From Flavobacterium sp. 90 (GTDB taxonomy: Bacteria > Bacteroidota > Bacteroidia > Flavobacteriales > Flavobacteriaceae), in contig NZ_SMGE01000001.1 of NCBI RefSeq assembly GCF_004339525.1, positions 6,386,001 through 6,450,000 on the forward strand: DNA of 64,000 nucleotides. The letters are read 5' to 3'. The translations under genes and the position numbers were made by a program. Under the pieces are notes generated by a model. It saw only the letters and a list, made by a program, of their open reading frames with translations. It did not search any database and had not been told where the DNA came from. Below, in pieces: positions 1 to 8,782 of this stretch. Position 1 is the stretch's first letter, and the number at the start of each line of letters is the position of its first letter.

Positions 1-1
1 T

Positions 2-445
2 CTGCCGTCCTGGGCAAAAGACATTGAGTTCAGAAAAAACACGCTCAATGCCCGCATAGAAACCATTGACGAGAAAGCGTCATTCAATAATATAACCCAT
101 AACCGCTGCCTGATAATCGCTTCGGCCTATTACGAATGGCACTGGAATGACGAAAAGGGAAAAAGCAAGGACAAGTACCAGATCAACTCGCAGGATGATG
201 AAATCTTCACTTTTGCAGGCTTGTATTCCACGTGGACGGATCCGGTAACCGATGAGATTAAAAACACCTACACCATGGTGACCACTAAAGCAAATAAGTT
301 AATGGACTTCGTGCACAACCACAAGCACAGGATGCCTATAATGCTTAAAAAACAGGATGAAACGGCTTGGCTGGACCAGTCGGTTAAAATAGAAGACTTT
401 GCCTTCCCCTATGAAGGGAACCTTATCGCATTTCAAACTAAATAA
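2..445 (+). CDS. SRAP (HMCES/YedK) family protein, 3' part
   Basis: The reading frame is open from the left edge to a stop at 445, so the start and the catalytic Cys2 lie outside the window. SRAP proteins attach covalently to abasic sites in single-stranded DNA through Cys2 and protect them. Seen here are the family landmarks: NARIET with Asn16 of the fragment, YYEW with Glu45, the FAGL strand, and HRMP with His109. These correspond to the active-site Asn, Glu and His of YedK. The gene runs toward a small hypothetical gene 11 bp downstream. SRAP genes often travel on mobile elements, which fits this island. The family call is firm; whether the missing N-terminus is intact cannot be seen. Confidence 0.88.
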   Translation: MPSWAKDIEFRKNTLNARIETIDEKASFNNITHNRCLIIASAYYEWHWNDEKGKSKDKYQINSQDDEIFTFAGLYSTWTDPVTDEIKNTYTMVTTKANKLMDFVHNHKHRMPIMLKKQDETAWLDQSVKIEDFAFPYEGNLIAFQTK

Positions 446-456
446 AATATCGTATT

Positions 457-903
457 ATGGGCAATAAAGTATTTTCTGCAGATCATTTTGTTAAATTCTT
501 TCTGGATGAACTCTATTCCAAAACACATTTCAAATATGAACACAACCCGGAAGTTATGGGGTTCTTTGAAGAAGATGATCCATATACAGACCATATCATG
601 TCTGCTCAGGAACATCTCAAAGAATTTATTTTATCCTCTGTCAAGGATAACTCAGAGAATTTAACACCGGAAGATATTCAAAAACTATATGAGAAAAAAA
701 TGGAACAAGTTTTTGATATTGTGCTGCCTGAAATCGAAAAATACATAAAAGACAAAGTTACTGTTGATGTAATTTGGCCAGATTCCATCAGATTAATTGA
801 CGATGGCAATGGCGGATTTAGATATTTTCAGCCGGGAATTGATGACCCCGCTCTTCTGGGCAGTTCAGATAATAGTACTGATATTGAGCATGGCCAGGAA
901 TAG
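457..903 (+). CDS. hypothetical protein, 148 aa
   Basis: I do not recognise this protein. It is acidic and mostly helical-looking, with no signal peptide or membrane segment, and no catalytic motif stands out. It begins 11 bp after the SRAP stop, so the two are probably co-transcribed. Its TAG stop directly abuts the stop of the convergent gene on the other strand, with no base between them. The start at 457 is the first ATG and has an A-rich upstream stretch typical of Bacteroidota starts. Confidence 0.6.
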   Translation: MGNKVFSADHFVKFFLDELYSKTHFKYEHNPEVMGFFEEDDPYTDHIMSAQEHLKEFILSSVKDNSENLTPEDIQKLYEKKMEQVFDIVLPEIEKYIKDKVTVDVIWPDSIRLIDDGNGGFRYFQPGIDDPALLGSSDNSTDIEHGQE

Positions 904-1266
904 TCACAGATAAATCAAAATGTCTTTCCCATCGGATTGAAGTTTAATTCCATCGGATTTTTCTATTGCTTCGAACAAAATATGATCAACCTGTTTTTCA
1001 GAAAGCATGTCATAATCTATTGGAAATTCCGTATCAAAATAAAACTCAAAATAACAGTTCTGCTCATTGACTTGCGCCATATCTTCCTCCAAATAATCTT
1101 CACAGTGGTCTATCTCAAATCCAAAATATTCTACCATTGCAGCACCTGTGTTGATCAGGGATGTAACAAAATCTATACAAACCTCATTTGGAATGGGTGC
1201 TCTGGCAGTAGATAATGTAAGTGTGTGGCTGTACATACTGCATTTTTTTACTAAATTTACAATCAT
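904..1266 (-). CDS. hypothetical protein, up to 120 aa
   Basis: This is an unrecognised small acidic protein. The C-terminal half is rich in Asp, Glu and aromatic residues and has no membrane segment. It converges with the 457-903 gene and the two stop codons touch at 903/904. A second in-frame Met at codon 11 (position 1236) is an equally plausible start. It lies downstream of the three-gene minus-strand set but is separated from it by 83 bp, so co-transcription is possible but not shown. Confidence 0.5.
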   Translation of the reverse strand: MIVNLVKKCSMYSHTLTLSTARAPIPNEVCIDFVTSLINTGAAMVEYFGFEIDHCEDYLEEDMAQVNEQNCYFEFYFDTEFPIDYDMLSEKQVDHILFEAIEKSDGIKLQSDGKDILIYL

Positions 1267-1349
1267 ATCACAAATCGCAGTAATTCAATTAATTATCAAA
1301 CTAAAGCAAAGTATTTGCAATTTAAAAGAAGTTCACATTTGACTAAACC

Positions 1350-2057
1350 TTAATTGTCAATGGAAAGTATTTGATAAATTTTTGTGCCGATACTTGTTCT
1401 GTAAATTAAAGTTTCTCCTCCCTTGACAACATATTTCTCGCTGGATTTCCAATCATCCTGATCTTCAACACTAACAGAGTTTGATTCTGCTGAACATAAT
1501 CCGGCATTTATAAGAAAATTATCTAGTTCCTCTAGACCAATTCCATTAGTTCCGTTTTGACCATACGCATTATCAGGCAGTTTCAAAAACTCTTCAAGGT
1601 CATAGAAATCAATCCTATTGATTATCATTGATGCTTTACAAAATTCCTGATAAGAAAGTTTCTCCTCAATAAAAGCAACAAAAAGTTTTGCTATTAAGGC
1701 AGAGGAAACATGATCGTGAGCATTGTTAATTATATGCAGCAATTTACTGCCAACCGATTGTCCATATTTTTTGCTTGAATTAATTCTCAAAACAGCATCT
1801 TTCCTTACTTCCATATCAACCTCTGATAATCCCTTAAGAAACGATAGCAGTTTTTTGGTAAACAAATAATTTTGAACCGAAAGTATCGTTTTTCCGGCTC
1901 CAATTATAGCTCCAATAACTGGTAGATCTTTTAAGATTCCTTCAACTCCTGAATGCTGATCCAATACCGCTTCTAAAACCTCCGTTGACACCTTACTTAA
2001 GTCAGATTCCAACAAAGTCTTTCCTAATGAATTTTCAAACTCATTCTCCTTATCCAT
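1350..2057 (-). CDS. uncharacterised soluble protein, 235 aa, of a defence-island type family
   Basis: The layout is an acidic N-terminus, a short Gly/Ile-rich segment at about residues 45-58 (PVIGAIIGAG), then helices with a pattern close to KLFVAFIEEKLSYQEF at about 125-140. The C-terminal third looks beta-rich and ends in a strand series. I have seen this general pattern in unnamed bacterial proteins but can assign no function. The Gly-rich segment is not a Walker A motif because the expected GKT/S context is incomplete. The gene follows the nuclease gene and a 76-aa gene on the same strand, with a 70-bp gap. This suggests one transcription unit. Confidence 0.65.
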   Translation of the reverse strand: MDKENEFENSLGKTLLESDLSKVSTEVLEAVLDQHSGVEGILKDLPVIGAIIGAGKTILSVQNYLFTKKLLSFLKGLSEVDMEVRKDAVLRINSSKKYGQSVGSKLLHIINNAHDHVSSALIAKLFVAFIEEKLSYQEFCKASMIINRIDFYDLEEFLKLPDNAYGQNGTNGIGLEELDNFLINAGLCSAESNSVSVEDQDDWKSSEKYVVKGGETLIYRTSIGTKIYQILSIDN

Positions 2058-2127
2058 ATTTTTACAATTGGTAAATTAATGTACTTAACAGATCCTCCTT
2101 TAAATACATAAAATATTAAACGTCAGT

Positions 2128-2358
2128 CTAATTGAGCTTCTGAACTTTTTCGAATAATTCTCTAAGTTCTTCTTCCGACTCACCCAATCCTCCATTACCC
2201 AAAATAATTGTAGGATTGGTAGGCATTATTTTTTGAATTTCCGACTCTATATAATCTAGTATAGGCTTAACGATTTTCATGTCTTCTTTAAAACGGGTAT
2301 CCATCTCATCCACAGAATTAAAATCGCAATATAGAAATTTAGCTAAATTTATTTTCAT
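2128..2358 (-). CDS. small helical protein, 76 aa
   Basis: This is an unrecognised short acidic protein predicted to be almost all helix. The chosen start (MKINLAKF) overlaps the 3' end of the nuclease gene by 20 bp and has an AGGAGG stretch about 11 bp upstream. In-frame Met codons at 2382 and 2403 would lengthen it to 84 or 91 aa and deepen the overlap to 44 or 65 bp. Overlap with the nuclease gene points to translational coupling and a joint role, for example as a regulatory or structural partner. That role is inference only. Confidence 0.55.
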   Translation of the reverse strand: MKINLAKFLYCDFNSVDEMDTRFKEDMKIVKPILDYIESEIQKIMPTNPTIILGNGGLGESEEELRELFEKVQKLN

Positions 2359-3535
2359 TTCCAACAGTTCCTCCTTCTCCATAAAAGGAAGAATAATCAC
2401 CATTTAAAACCATTTGACCAATTTTCAAAGCATCGTTTTTGTGGTCTTCAATTGATTCTTTTAAATCTGCTACTGCACCTTCGGTAAGCAGGTCTTTTAA
2501 AAAACCTAATTCACTTCTGCTGTAAATTGCTGCAAACTTATTGAACAGATATGGATTTAGTATGGATTTAGTAAATGGGGAAACATCAGTCTTTCCTGAA
2601 ATAAAGAGTAAAATGTATTTATTTATTTCTTCACCTAAATATTCTACAAAATGTTTAGAAAATTCTGACCTGATTACGGTTAACTTATTAATTAGCTCTG
2701 CATCTCTCGTAATCCTTTTATAAAAACCTAAATCATATCCGTAGACATCAAACAAACCAAAATACATTCTTTTTTCTTTTGGGATATGCTGAAGCTTAAC
2801 ACGTAACTTTTCTAAATCTTGATCATTTTTAAAACCAGTAAATTCAGCAAGTACCGTTCTAAGCATATCTTCACTCGCAACTTTTTCAACTTCGAAAAAC
2901 ATAGCTAAGATATCTTTGCTATTTTTTAGTTTCTGATCCAGATCATGCCCGGTAATTGGCTCTATTTTTATTTTACTGAGAATTGAAATAAGATCATCAA
3001 AAATATTCTCATATTTTAGATGTTTTAATGATTCATTGTCAGCTAATACTTCTTCCGTCCAAGGCTTTAACAATACCTCATCTATTGCATCTTTATTATA
3101 ATCAGTTAAAAACTTGGTCGCCGGTTCATTAAATCCTTTTAGTGCGACAAAATAATATGTGAAGTCTTCTAAGTCAGTAATTAAACTTTTATCCTTTATA
3201 GCATGAATTGCAAACTTTATAATTTCTCTACCAAGTCCCGGCTTGGTTATTAATCCTTCATATCTTTTACATTGTAATATCCCAACATTCTTTGATTTGA
3301 ATTGAAGCAATAAATCCCTTCCACGATCACTGCCTCCCTTCATAAGTAAGACCGAATCAATTTTATTCTTGTAGATCCCATTTTCGATATCTTTTTTAAA
3401 AATAAAATATGATAGCAGTTCAAATTCTCTGGCTCCTAAATATTCTAGTGGGTAATTTTTACCGCTAAATGCAGGAAATTTTCCAGCAATATTATCTAAT
3501 TCAACCTTTACTTCGACGTCACTTATAATATCCAT
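2339..3535 (-). CDS. Mrr-like PD-(D/E)xK nuclease protein, 398 aa
   Basis: Residues 30-100 look like the restriction-endonuclease fold of the Mrr type. A helix carries AREFE (Glu37/Glu39), followed by the strand pair GGSDRGRD (Asp74) and ILQCKR (Gln88, Lys90). This is the D...QxK arrangement of Mrr-like nucleases. The remaining 300 residues are helical and unrecognised and may be a sensor or partner-binding region. The gene leads a minus-strand set of three overlapping or closely spaced genes and is divergent from the HamA-like gene. Cleavage of invading DNA is a reasonable inference; the target and trigger are unknown. Confidence 0.72.
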   Translation of the reverse strand: MDIISDVEVKVELDNIAGKFPAFSGKNYPLEYLGAREFELLSYFIFKKDIENGIYKNKIDSVLLMKGGSDRGRDLLLQFKSKNVGILQCKRYEGLITKPGLGREIIKFAIHAIKDKSLITDLEDFTYYFVALKGFNEPATKFLTDYNKDAIDEVLLKPWTEEVLADNESLKHLKYENIFDDLISILSKIKIEPITGHDLDQKLKNSKDILAMFFEVEKVASEDMLRTVLAEFTGFKNDQDLEKLRVKLQHIPKEKRMYFGLFDVYGYDLGFYKRITRDAELINKLTVIRSEFSKHFVEYLGEEINKYILLFISGKTDVSPFTKSILNPYLFNKFAAIYSRSELGFLKDLLTEGAVADLKESIEDHKNDALKIGQMVLNGDYSSFYGEGGTVGNENKFS

Positions 3536-4008
3536 TTACAGAGAAAATTTGATTTCAATCAAAAATATGAATTTACATTCAAAGATAGATCTGTTATAAT
3601 GAAATAATAAAAAAACATTATTAATTCGAAAAAATATAGCCAAGATAGTGCATACAGTAAACAGTAGACATATTGTAGATTGTTCCCCTACCACAATCTG
3701 AGCAAACAATTGGCTATTACTTCTACTTTTCCTTTTTTTTCTATAGCGGAACATCTGATTTCTTATGACGAATTAAGATAAATAGTCTTGTTTGTCTGTT
3801 CTTTTAGAAACAATGTCGGGAATAGAACCAAACTCACAAGTCTTTTATCATTGACAAATGAGAATATAATTCAGAAGAAAAATGACTTCGCAAGTAAATT
3901 CCGTCTTCTATTTCAGCAAAAATCAAATAAAAATTACAGTTTGTGCAACTAATTCGTCATCAATATCTAAATAAATAATTAACTTTCTCGCAGTAAATTT
4001 CATACACT
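3536..4008. other. divergent intergenic region with 11-bp inverted repeat
   Basis: This AT-rich spacer separates the minus-strand nuclease set from the plus-strand HamA-like gene and must hold both promoters. I see a perfect 11-bp inverted repeat, ATGACGAATTA at 3765-3775 and TAATTCGTCAT at 3950-3960. The outer copy lies about 50 bp before hamA. A short open frame of 72 codons on the minus strand has low-complexity composition and is not credited as a gene. Confidence 0.4.
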
Positions 4009-4800
4009 ATGCCATACAACTATTCAAGAACTAACCATAATCCATTATTATACGAGATTGAGCTTACGGTAAATGATCGTAAACTACTTGCATCGCATGT
4101 TGGATTATTATTATTAGGAAAACATAGCCATGTCGCAACTATCCTTGCAGCTAAACATCGAAATGTATCCGCTTCTACCGATCAAATGATAAATCGCGCA
4201 CAAAGACAACTGGTTGTTAAAACAGATGTTGAAAGATGGAAACGTGACGGATGGCTTTTCCAAATGATGACTTGGATATCATTACGTGTGGAACAACACG
4301 GTCAAAAACTGATGTTACAGGCCCCTCATACTAACCCCGCACAGCACGGAATAGATGGATTGGGCTTAATATTAACTACGGCTAATACAGTTCAAAATTT
4401 AATAATTTCAGAAGATAAATATACTGAAAACCCACGCACCACATTGAAAAATGATGTTTGGCCGGAGTTTAATTTATTTGAAACAGGTGAATTCGATAGC
4501 CATTTAGTCACCCAGATAACGGTACTTCTTAGCAATTTGAGTGAAGCCGAAATTGACAGGATTATTGAAAACGATATCTATAATATTTCGAATCGAATCT
4601 ATAGAGCTGGTATAACTCCTAAATCGTCCCATTCAAATGCGAAGAAAAGAAAAAGACTTTTCAAAGGTTACGACAAATGTGTATCTGGAACAAATCACAA
4701 TAGAAGACAAGCATTAACATTCAGTCAACCTGATATAAGGACATGGATGGATGATTTTTCCGCCGAGATTTATGCATATTTAGAAACACAAAGACCATAA
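4009..4800 (+). CDS. hamA: HamA-like nuclease subunit (DUF1837 type) of a Hachiman-like system
   Basis: HamA is the effector nuclease of the two-gene Hachiman anti-phage system, held by the HamB helicase until DNA damage is sensed. The 263-aa length fits the family. The probable PD-(D/E)xK core is HGIDGL with Asp116 followed by the strand LIISEDKY with Glu135 and Lys137, an ExK signature. A lysine/arginine-rich patch lies near residues 212-220. It is followed after one base by a 1,048-aa superfamily 2 helicase, which is the Hachiman order. The name rests on this pairing and the motif spacing. A related nuclease-helicase system such as AbpAB is the main alternative. Confidence 0.65.
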   Translation: MPYNYSRTNHNPLLYEIELTVNDRKLLASHVGLLLLGKHSHVATILAAKHRNVSASTDQMINRAQRQLVVKTDVERWKRDGWLFQMMTWISLRVEQHGQKLMLQAPHTNPAQHGIDGLGLILTTANTVQNLIISEDKYTENPRTTLKNDVWPEFNLFETGEFDSHLVTQITVLLSNLSEAEIDRIIENDIYNISNRIYRAGITPKSSHSNAKKRKRLFKGYDKCVSGTNHNRRQALTFSQPDIRTWMDDFSAEIYAYLETQRP

Positions 4801-4801
4801 G

Positions 4802-7800
4802 ATGTACAATACTACAACGGAAGAAGTCATTAAAAAAGCTCCTCACATTGAGGGATTAAATACTGAAAATCTACCTCAGTATCTAACGAAAATTTACGCC
4901 CGAATTGTTTCAGTTAGAATGTCTTTGGATGGTTCTAAAAAACTTTCGCCAAAGCTAAAAAAAGATATTCACGAGTTAAGAAAACTTGCAAACAATTTAG
5001 AGTCATTTACTGTTCTTAGTAAGAAAGACAGCAATCAGGTATCAGCAGCTTTTGTAGCTGGAACTGCGCACAACTTACTTCAACTCATTAGGGATCAAAA
5101 ATATTCTTTTTCCCCACAAACATTAGAATCTCACAGTGTCCCAAATTGGATTTCCTCAATTTTATTATTTCTAATTGGTGACAGTCCTGCTGATGCCGCA
5201 GAAATCGCTGTAAGAATTGCAATTGGGACTGACGATTCCATTAAATTTCAATTATCAAATGCTATTCGTCTTTTAGCTATGGGAAATCTTGGAAGCTTAC
5301 GAGCACTTGAGCCCGCCACCAGAGATTACAATGATAATGAAATTGACATAGAAGCCGAAGATTATTTGTGGCTTCAGCTATTGTTAGGCCTTCAGCAAAT
5401 GGCATCAGTACTATTGGGTATTACATCGACCAGGGAAAGCTACTTTAAAAATGTAGTCGACTTGGCATCAATTGATATGACTTTCACGGATATAATAATT
5501 AAAAGGTGCTATTCTGCTCCATTTCACTTAGCCACACTACTTGATATTTTAGAGGATCGGCTTTTAAGCAGAGGGGTGATAAATGTAAAAGCACCAGCAG
5601 AAACAGTTCCAAAAGAATGGCATATGTTTTTACAAAAGCTTGCTGAATCTAGACCATATCTATGGGAAAATCATTTTGAAGCAGTGCACTCTGGATTCTT
5701 GGATTCTGGATGCTCTGCTGTGTTAACTTTTCCCACTGGTGCAGGTAAAACTACAGTAGCTGAGCTAAAAATCGCTTCTACAATTATGGCAGGCAAATCA
5801 GTATTGTATTTGGTACCCACACATGCCCTAGAGGATCAAATAAATCGTGATTTAAATACCCTTTTTGATTACATAGATTCAGACAAATTAGAAATTGGTG
5901 GTGAATTTACTGATTTTGAAAATGGAGTTCTTGAAACAATTAATGTCATGACACCTGAAAGGTGTCTAACACTTCTAGCAATTAATCCTGAAAGTTTTGA
6001 AGATATCGGACTAATTGTTTTTGACGAGTTTCATTTAGTACATGGCCGTGCTGAAAAACTTGATAAAAGAAGTCTCGACGCAATGTATTGCTTACTAAAA
6101 CTTTTTACTGAAGTTCCCGCAGCAGATTATTTACTAATATCTGCGATGGTTGAAAATGGAGAAGAAATTTCGTCATGGGTGGAACATGTGATTGGAAGGG
6201 AGTGTAAAACTTTTAATTCTGATTGGAAGCCAACCCGACAACTCCAAAGTTGTATAATTTATCCCAAAAATGAAATTAAAGAACTAGAAAAAATTATCTC
6301 AGATTTTCGAAAGAATTATAATGGAAAGACTGTGCCAACTAGGCTTAAAACGCAGATTAATTCAACAGCGCATCAGATTTACAGCCTTCGAAATAAATGG
6401 GAAGCAGACAAGCCAGATGATTTTTTTGTTAGAAAACTCTTTAACAAAAAATTTAACCTTGAAGTCAGTCCATATTGGAAAATTACCAGTAATAGAAATG
6501 CAGTAGCTAGCGAACTTGCAGCATTTTTTGTAAATGCTGGTATGAAAACTCTTTTATTCGTCAATAATCCTGTCGCTGCAAAAAGCACAGCCCGCAGACT
6601 TAATTCAAAACTTGATAAAAAAGATTTAGAATTAGAAACCTTTAACCAGCTAAATCAAGCTAGAATAACGAGTATTGAAATGGAGCTTGGAGATCTGCAA
6701 TATTCATTCTATAATCCTCTTTTTCAAGTTGCAGTACATCATGGTCTACTTCTACCGATTGAAAGACAATTAAACGAATCACTATTTAAATCTAAGGAAG
6801 GAATACACGCAATTGTCGCGACTGCGACTTTGGCGCAAGGTATAAATCTACCAGCCGAAGTAGTTATAATTGCTGGTGACGATCGATTTGATGAAGATAC
6901 AGATGGATCCGAAAAATTACTAGCTCATGAAATTTTAAATGCAGCTGGAAGAGCCGGAAGAGCTGGCACCGCAGCACAGGGAGTAGCAATATTGGTGCCA
7001 GGTCAAATCATAACTTTTGAAAACAAATTAACTGCTCCTACAGACTGGATTGAACTACAAAAAAGAGTTTTTGCTAAAAGTGACCAATGCCTTGTAATCA
7101 ACGATCCCATGACACAGTTTTTAGATGAAGTAACTGCATTTGATGATAATGAGCTGCTATCACAAAATGTTAACAGCCTCTTATTACGCCTTCATAGTGA
7201 CGAAACAGAAGAAGCCTCAATAAAAGCAATTTTCAGTAATTCTTTTGCATTTTTTAAAGCAAATTTGGAAGGTGATGATAAAATTTCAGCGAAAATAAAT
7301 GAACTAATTATAAAGCGGGAAAATCTTTCGCATGATCTTCTATATGACAAGTCAGTTGAAGCAATTAGTCTTAAGACTGGTATCAATCCTAATATTATTG
7401 AAAAATTAAGTAAGAGCATATCAGAATTAGACTTGGAACAGATTATCGCTTATTCAGTTTCAGATTGGATTAGTTGGTTCGTTAACTGGCTACAAAGTGA
7501 TGAAATTTACATTTATGAGATGTTTTCCAGCCCATCAAGTCGCGCACAGTTAGCAAGAGCACTGGGCTTAAAAGTCACAAACTATGACGTCAGCGCAATC
7601 AGTAAAAACCTTCATAAAATAGTGCCAATATTTGAGGCATATATTAGCGGCCAAAATTACGAAACTATAAACGAAATGATTCCAGGAAAATCTGACGAGT
7701 ATTTAAGCAAGTCTAGACATTTCATCTTGAGATTAGTACCGCATAAGAGCTTCGCTCTCGGTATAGTATCATTAACAATCAAGGAAATATTGTTCTCATA

Positions 7801-7948
7801 CGGCTACGAACCAGATGAAATACCCTATGTCATTAAAAACCTAGCTACAATGGTAAAAGAAGGTTTAGATACTGAAGAAAAATTACAATACAAAATTAAA
7901 CGAAGAACATTAATGCGTGTACAAATACACCGTATGTTTGAAATTTAA
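4802..7948 (+). CDS. hamB: HamB-like superfamily 2 helicase of a Hachiman-like system
   Basis: This is a large DNA helicase of the Ski2-like kind. Residues 1-290 are helical and have no named domain. Motif I is FPTGAGKT at about 310-317, motif II DEFH at about 408-411, motif III SAM near 447, motif V ATATLAQGINLP near 675-690, and motif VI NAAGRAGRAG near 713-722. A C-terminal region of about 300 residues follows. The gene starts one base after the HamA-like stop, so the pair is surely one operon. In Hachiman, HamB is reported to monitor DNA integrity and restrain HamA. The helicase assignment is certain; HamB identity depends on the partner. Confidence 0.75.
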   Translation: MYNTTTEEVIKKAPHIEGLNTENLPQYLTKIYARIVSVRMSLDGSKKLSPKLKKDIHELRKLANNLESFTVLSKKDSNQVSAAFVAGTAHNLLQLIRDQKYSFSPQTLESHSVPNWISSILLFLIGDSPADAAEIAVRIAIGTDDSIKFQLSNAIRLLAMGNLGSLRALEPATRDYNDNEIDIEAEDYLWLQLLLGLQQMASVLLGITSTRESYFKNVVDLASIDMTFTDIIIKRCYSAPFHLATLLDILEDRLLSRGVINVKAPAETVPKEWHMFLQKLAESRPYLWENHFEAVHSGFLDSGCSAVLTFPTGAGKTTVAELKIASTIMAGKSVLYLVPTHALEDQINRDLNTLFDYIDSDKLEIGGEFTDFENGVLETINVMTPERCLTLLAINPESFEDIGLIVFDEFHLVHGRAEKLDKRSLDAMYCLLKLFTEVPAADYLLISAMVENGEEISSWVEHVIGRECKTFNSDWKPTRQLQSCIIYPKNEIKELEKIISDFRKNYNGKTVPTRLKTQINSTAHQIYSLRNKWEADKPDDFFVRKLFNKKFNLEVSPYWKITSNRNAVASELAAFFVNAGMKTLLFVNNPVAAKSTARRLNSKLDKKDLELETFNQLNQARITSIEMELGDLQYSFYNPLFQVAVHHGLLLPIERQLNESLFKSKEGIHAIVATATLAQGINLPAEVVIIAGDDRFDEDTDGSEKLLAHEILNAAGRAGRAGTAAQGVAILVPGQIITFENKLTAPTDWIELQKRVFAKSDQCLVINDPMTQFLDEVTAFDDNELLSQNVNSLLLRLHSDETEEASIKAIFSNSFAFFKANLEGDDKISAKINELIIKRENLSHDLLYDKSVEAISLKTGINPNIIEKLSKSISELDLEQIIAYSVSDWISWFVNWLQSDEIYIYEMFSSPSSRAQLARALGLKVTNYDVSAISKNLHKIVPIFEAYISGQNYETINEMIPGKSDEYLSKSRHFILRLVPHKSFALGIVSLTIKEILFSYGYEPDEIPYVIKNLATMVKEGLDTEEKLQYKIKRRTLMRVQIHRMFEI

Positions 7949-8110
7949 CAGCTATTTATCAGATAATAAAATACAATTTATAAATAATTAAAGATCTAAT
8001 AATACTTTGGCATGAAATAGCATTAATGTGCTTTGCTAATCATTTCATTTTTAAAAGTATATTATGATTCTGATTAAGAAAACTAGAAATTATTTAAAAA
8101 AATTACAAAT

Positions 8111-8782
8111 ATGAAAAAATACTTTAAAGAAAACATTTTGTTTATAATTTCATTAATATCATTGTTACTTCTGTTATTGCCAATAATGGTCTTTTTATAT
8201 CATTTTGGCGGAAAACGATTTTCTGATGACCTTGCTCTTTGGGGAACTTTTGGCGATTTTATCGGCGGAACACTCAATACGGTTATTTCTCTCAGCAGTT
8301 TAATTATACTTGGTCTTCTTACGCATATTGTTAGTAAACAATCAAATGAAGAAAGCAAAAAAATAAATTTATTAATACGTAAGCTTGATTGTTATGACAA
8401 ACTAACTTCCTTTCTGCCAGAAATAACTGCTATAGGTAATGACTTAATTACGTCAACAGATGTTATTATGAATAAAGATCTAAAAGATGATGTAAGATTA
8501 GAACATTTAAAATCATTTCGAAAGTTAACTTTAGTCTTTAGGGAATTTTATCACTTTATACTTACATTCGACAGTAGATTTGGACATTTATTTGAATATA
8601 ACATGACTTCCGCTGATTTTCAGAATTTATTATACAATACAAATAAATTAAATAACTTTTGCGACGCGGTTGTGGCTAGAAAACTGGATACTCACATTAT
8701 TATTGAAAGTGGGGACGAATTAGCCGTCATGATTCATTATTATAATATTTTAATAGATAATTTAAAGAAAGAATTAAACTAA
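8111..8782 (+). CDS. two-helix membrane protein resembling putative AbiC phage-exclusion proteins
   Basis: Two hydrophobic segments lie at about residues 8-31 and 50-73, separated by WGTFGDFIGGTLN. A cytoplasmic helical region of about 150 residues follows. The FGDFxGG-LN segment between or entering the second helix is typical, from memory, of the putative phage abortive infection (putAbiC) family. The gene lies 162 bp after the HamB-like gene in the same direction, so it could be a third component or an independent membrane effector. The assignment is tentative, and the role of these proteins is poorly known even within the family. Confidence 0.55.
   Translation: MKKYFKENILFIISLISLLLLLLPIMVFLYHFGGKRFSDDLALWGTFGDFIGGTLNTVISLSSLIILGLLTHIVSKQSNEESKKINLLIRKLDCYDKLTSFLPEITAIGNDLITSTDVIMNKDLKDDVRLEHLKSFRKLTLVFREFYHFILTFDSRFGHLFEYNMTSADFQNLLYNTNKLNNFCDAVVARKLDTHIIIESGDELAVMIHYYNILIDNLKKELN

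Noticed and set aside
1350-2057. GAGKT in the 235-aa protein as a nucleotide-binding loop
   Set aside because: The segment lacks the full GxxxxGK(S/T) spacing with a Walker B partner, and the surrounding pattern is hydrophobic helix.
3638-3650. 13-bp match AGCCAAGATAGTG with about 9549-9561 as possible attachment-site repeat
   Set aside because: Matches of this length are expected by chance in 64 kb, and no structure supports it.
3536-3754. 72-codon minus-strand frame before the nuclease gene
   Set aside because: Low-complexity, Phe/Leu/Arg-rich product in an AT-rich promoter region, with no family resemblance.
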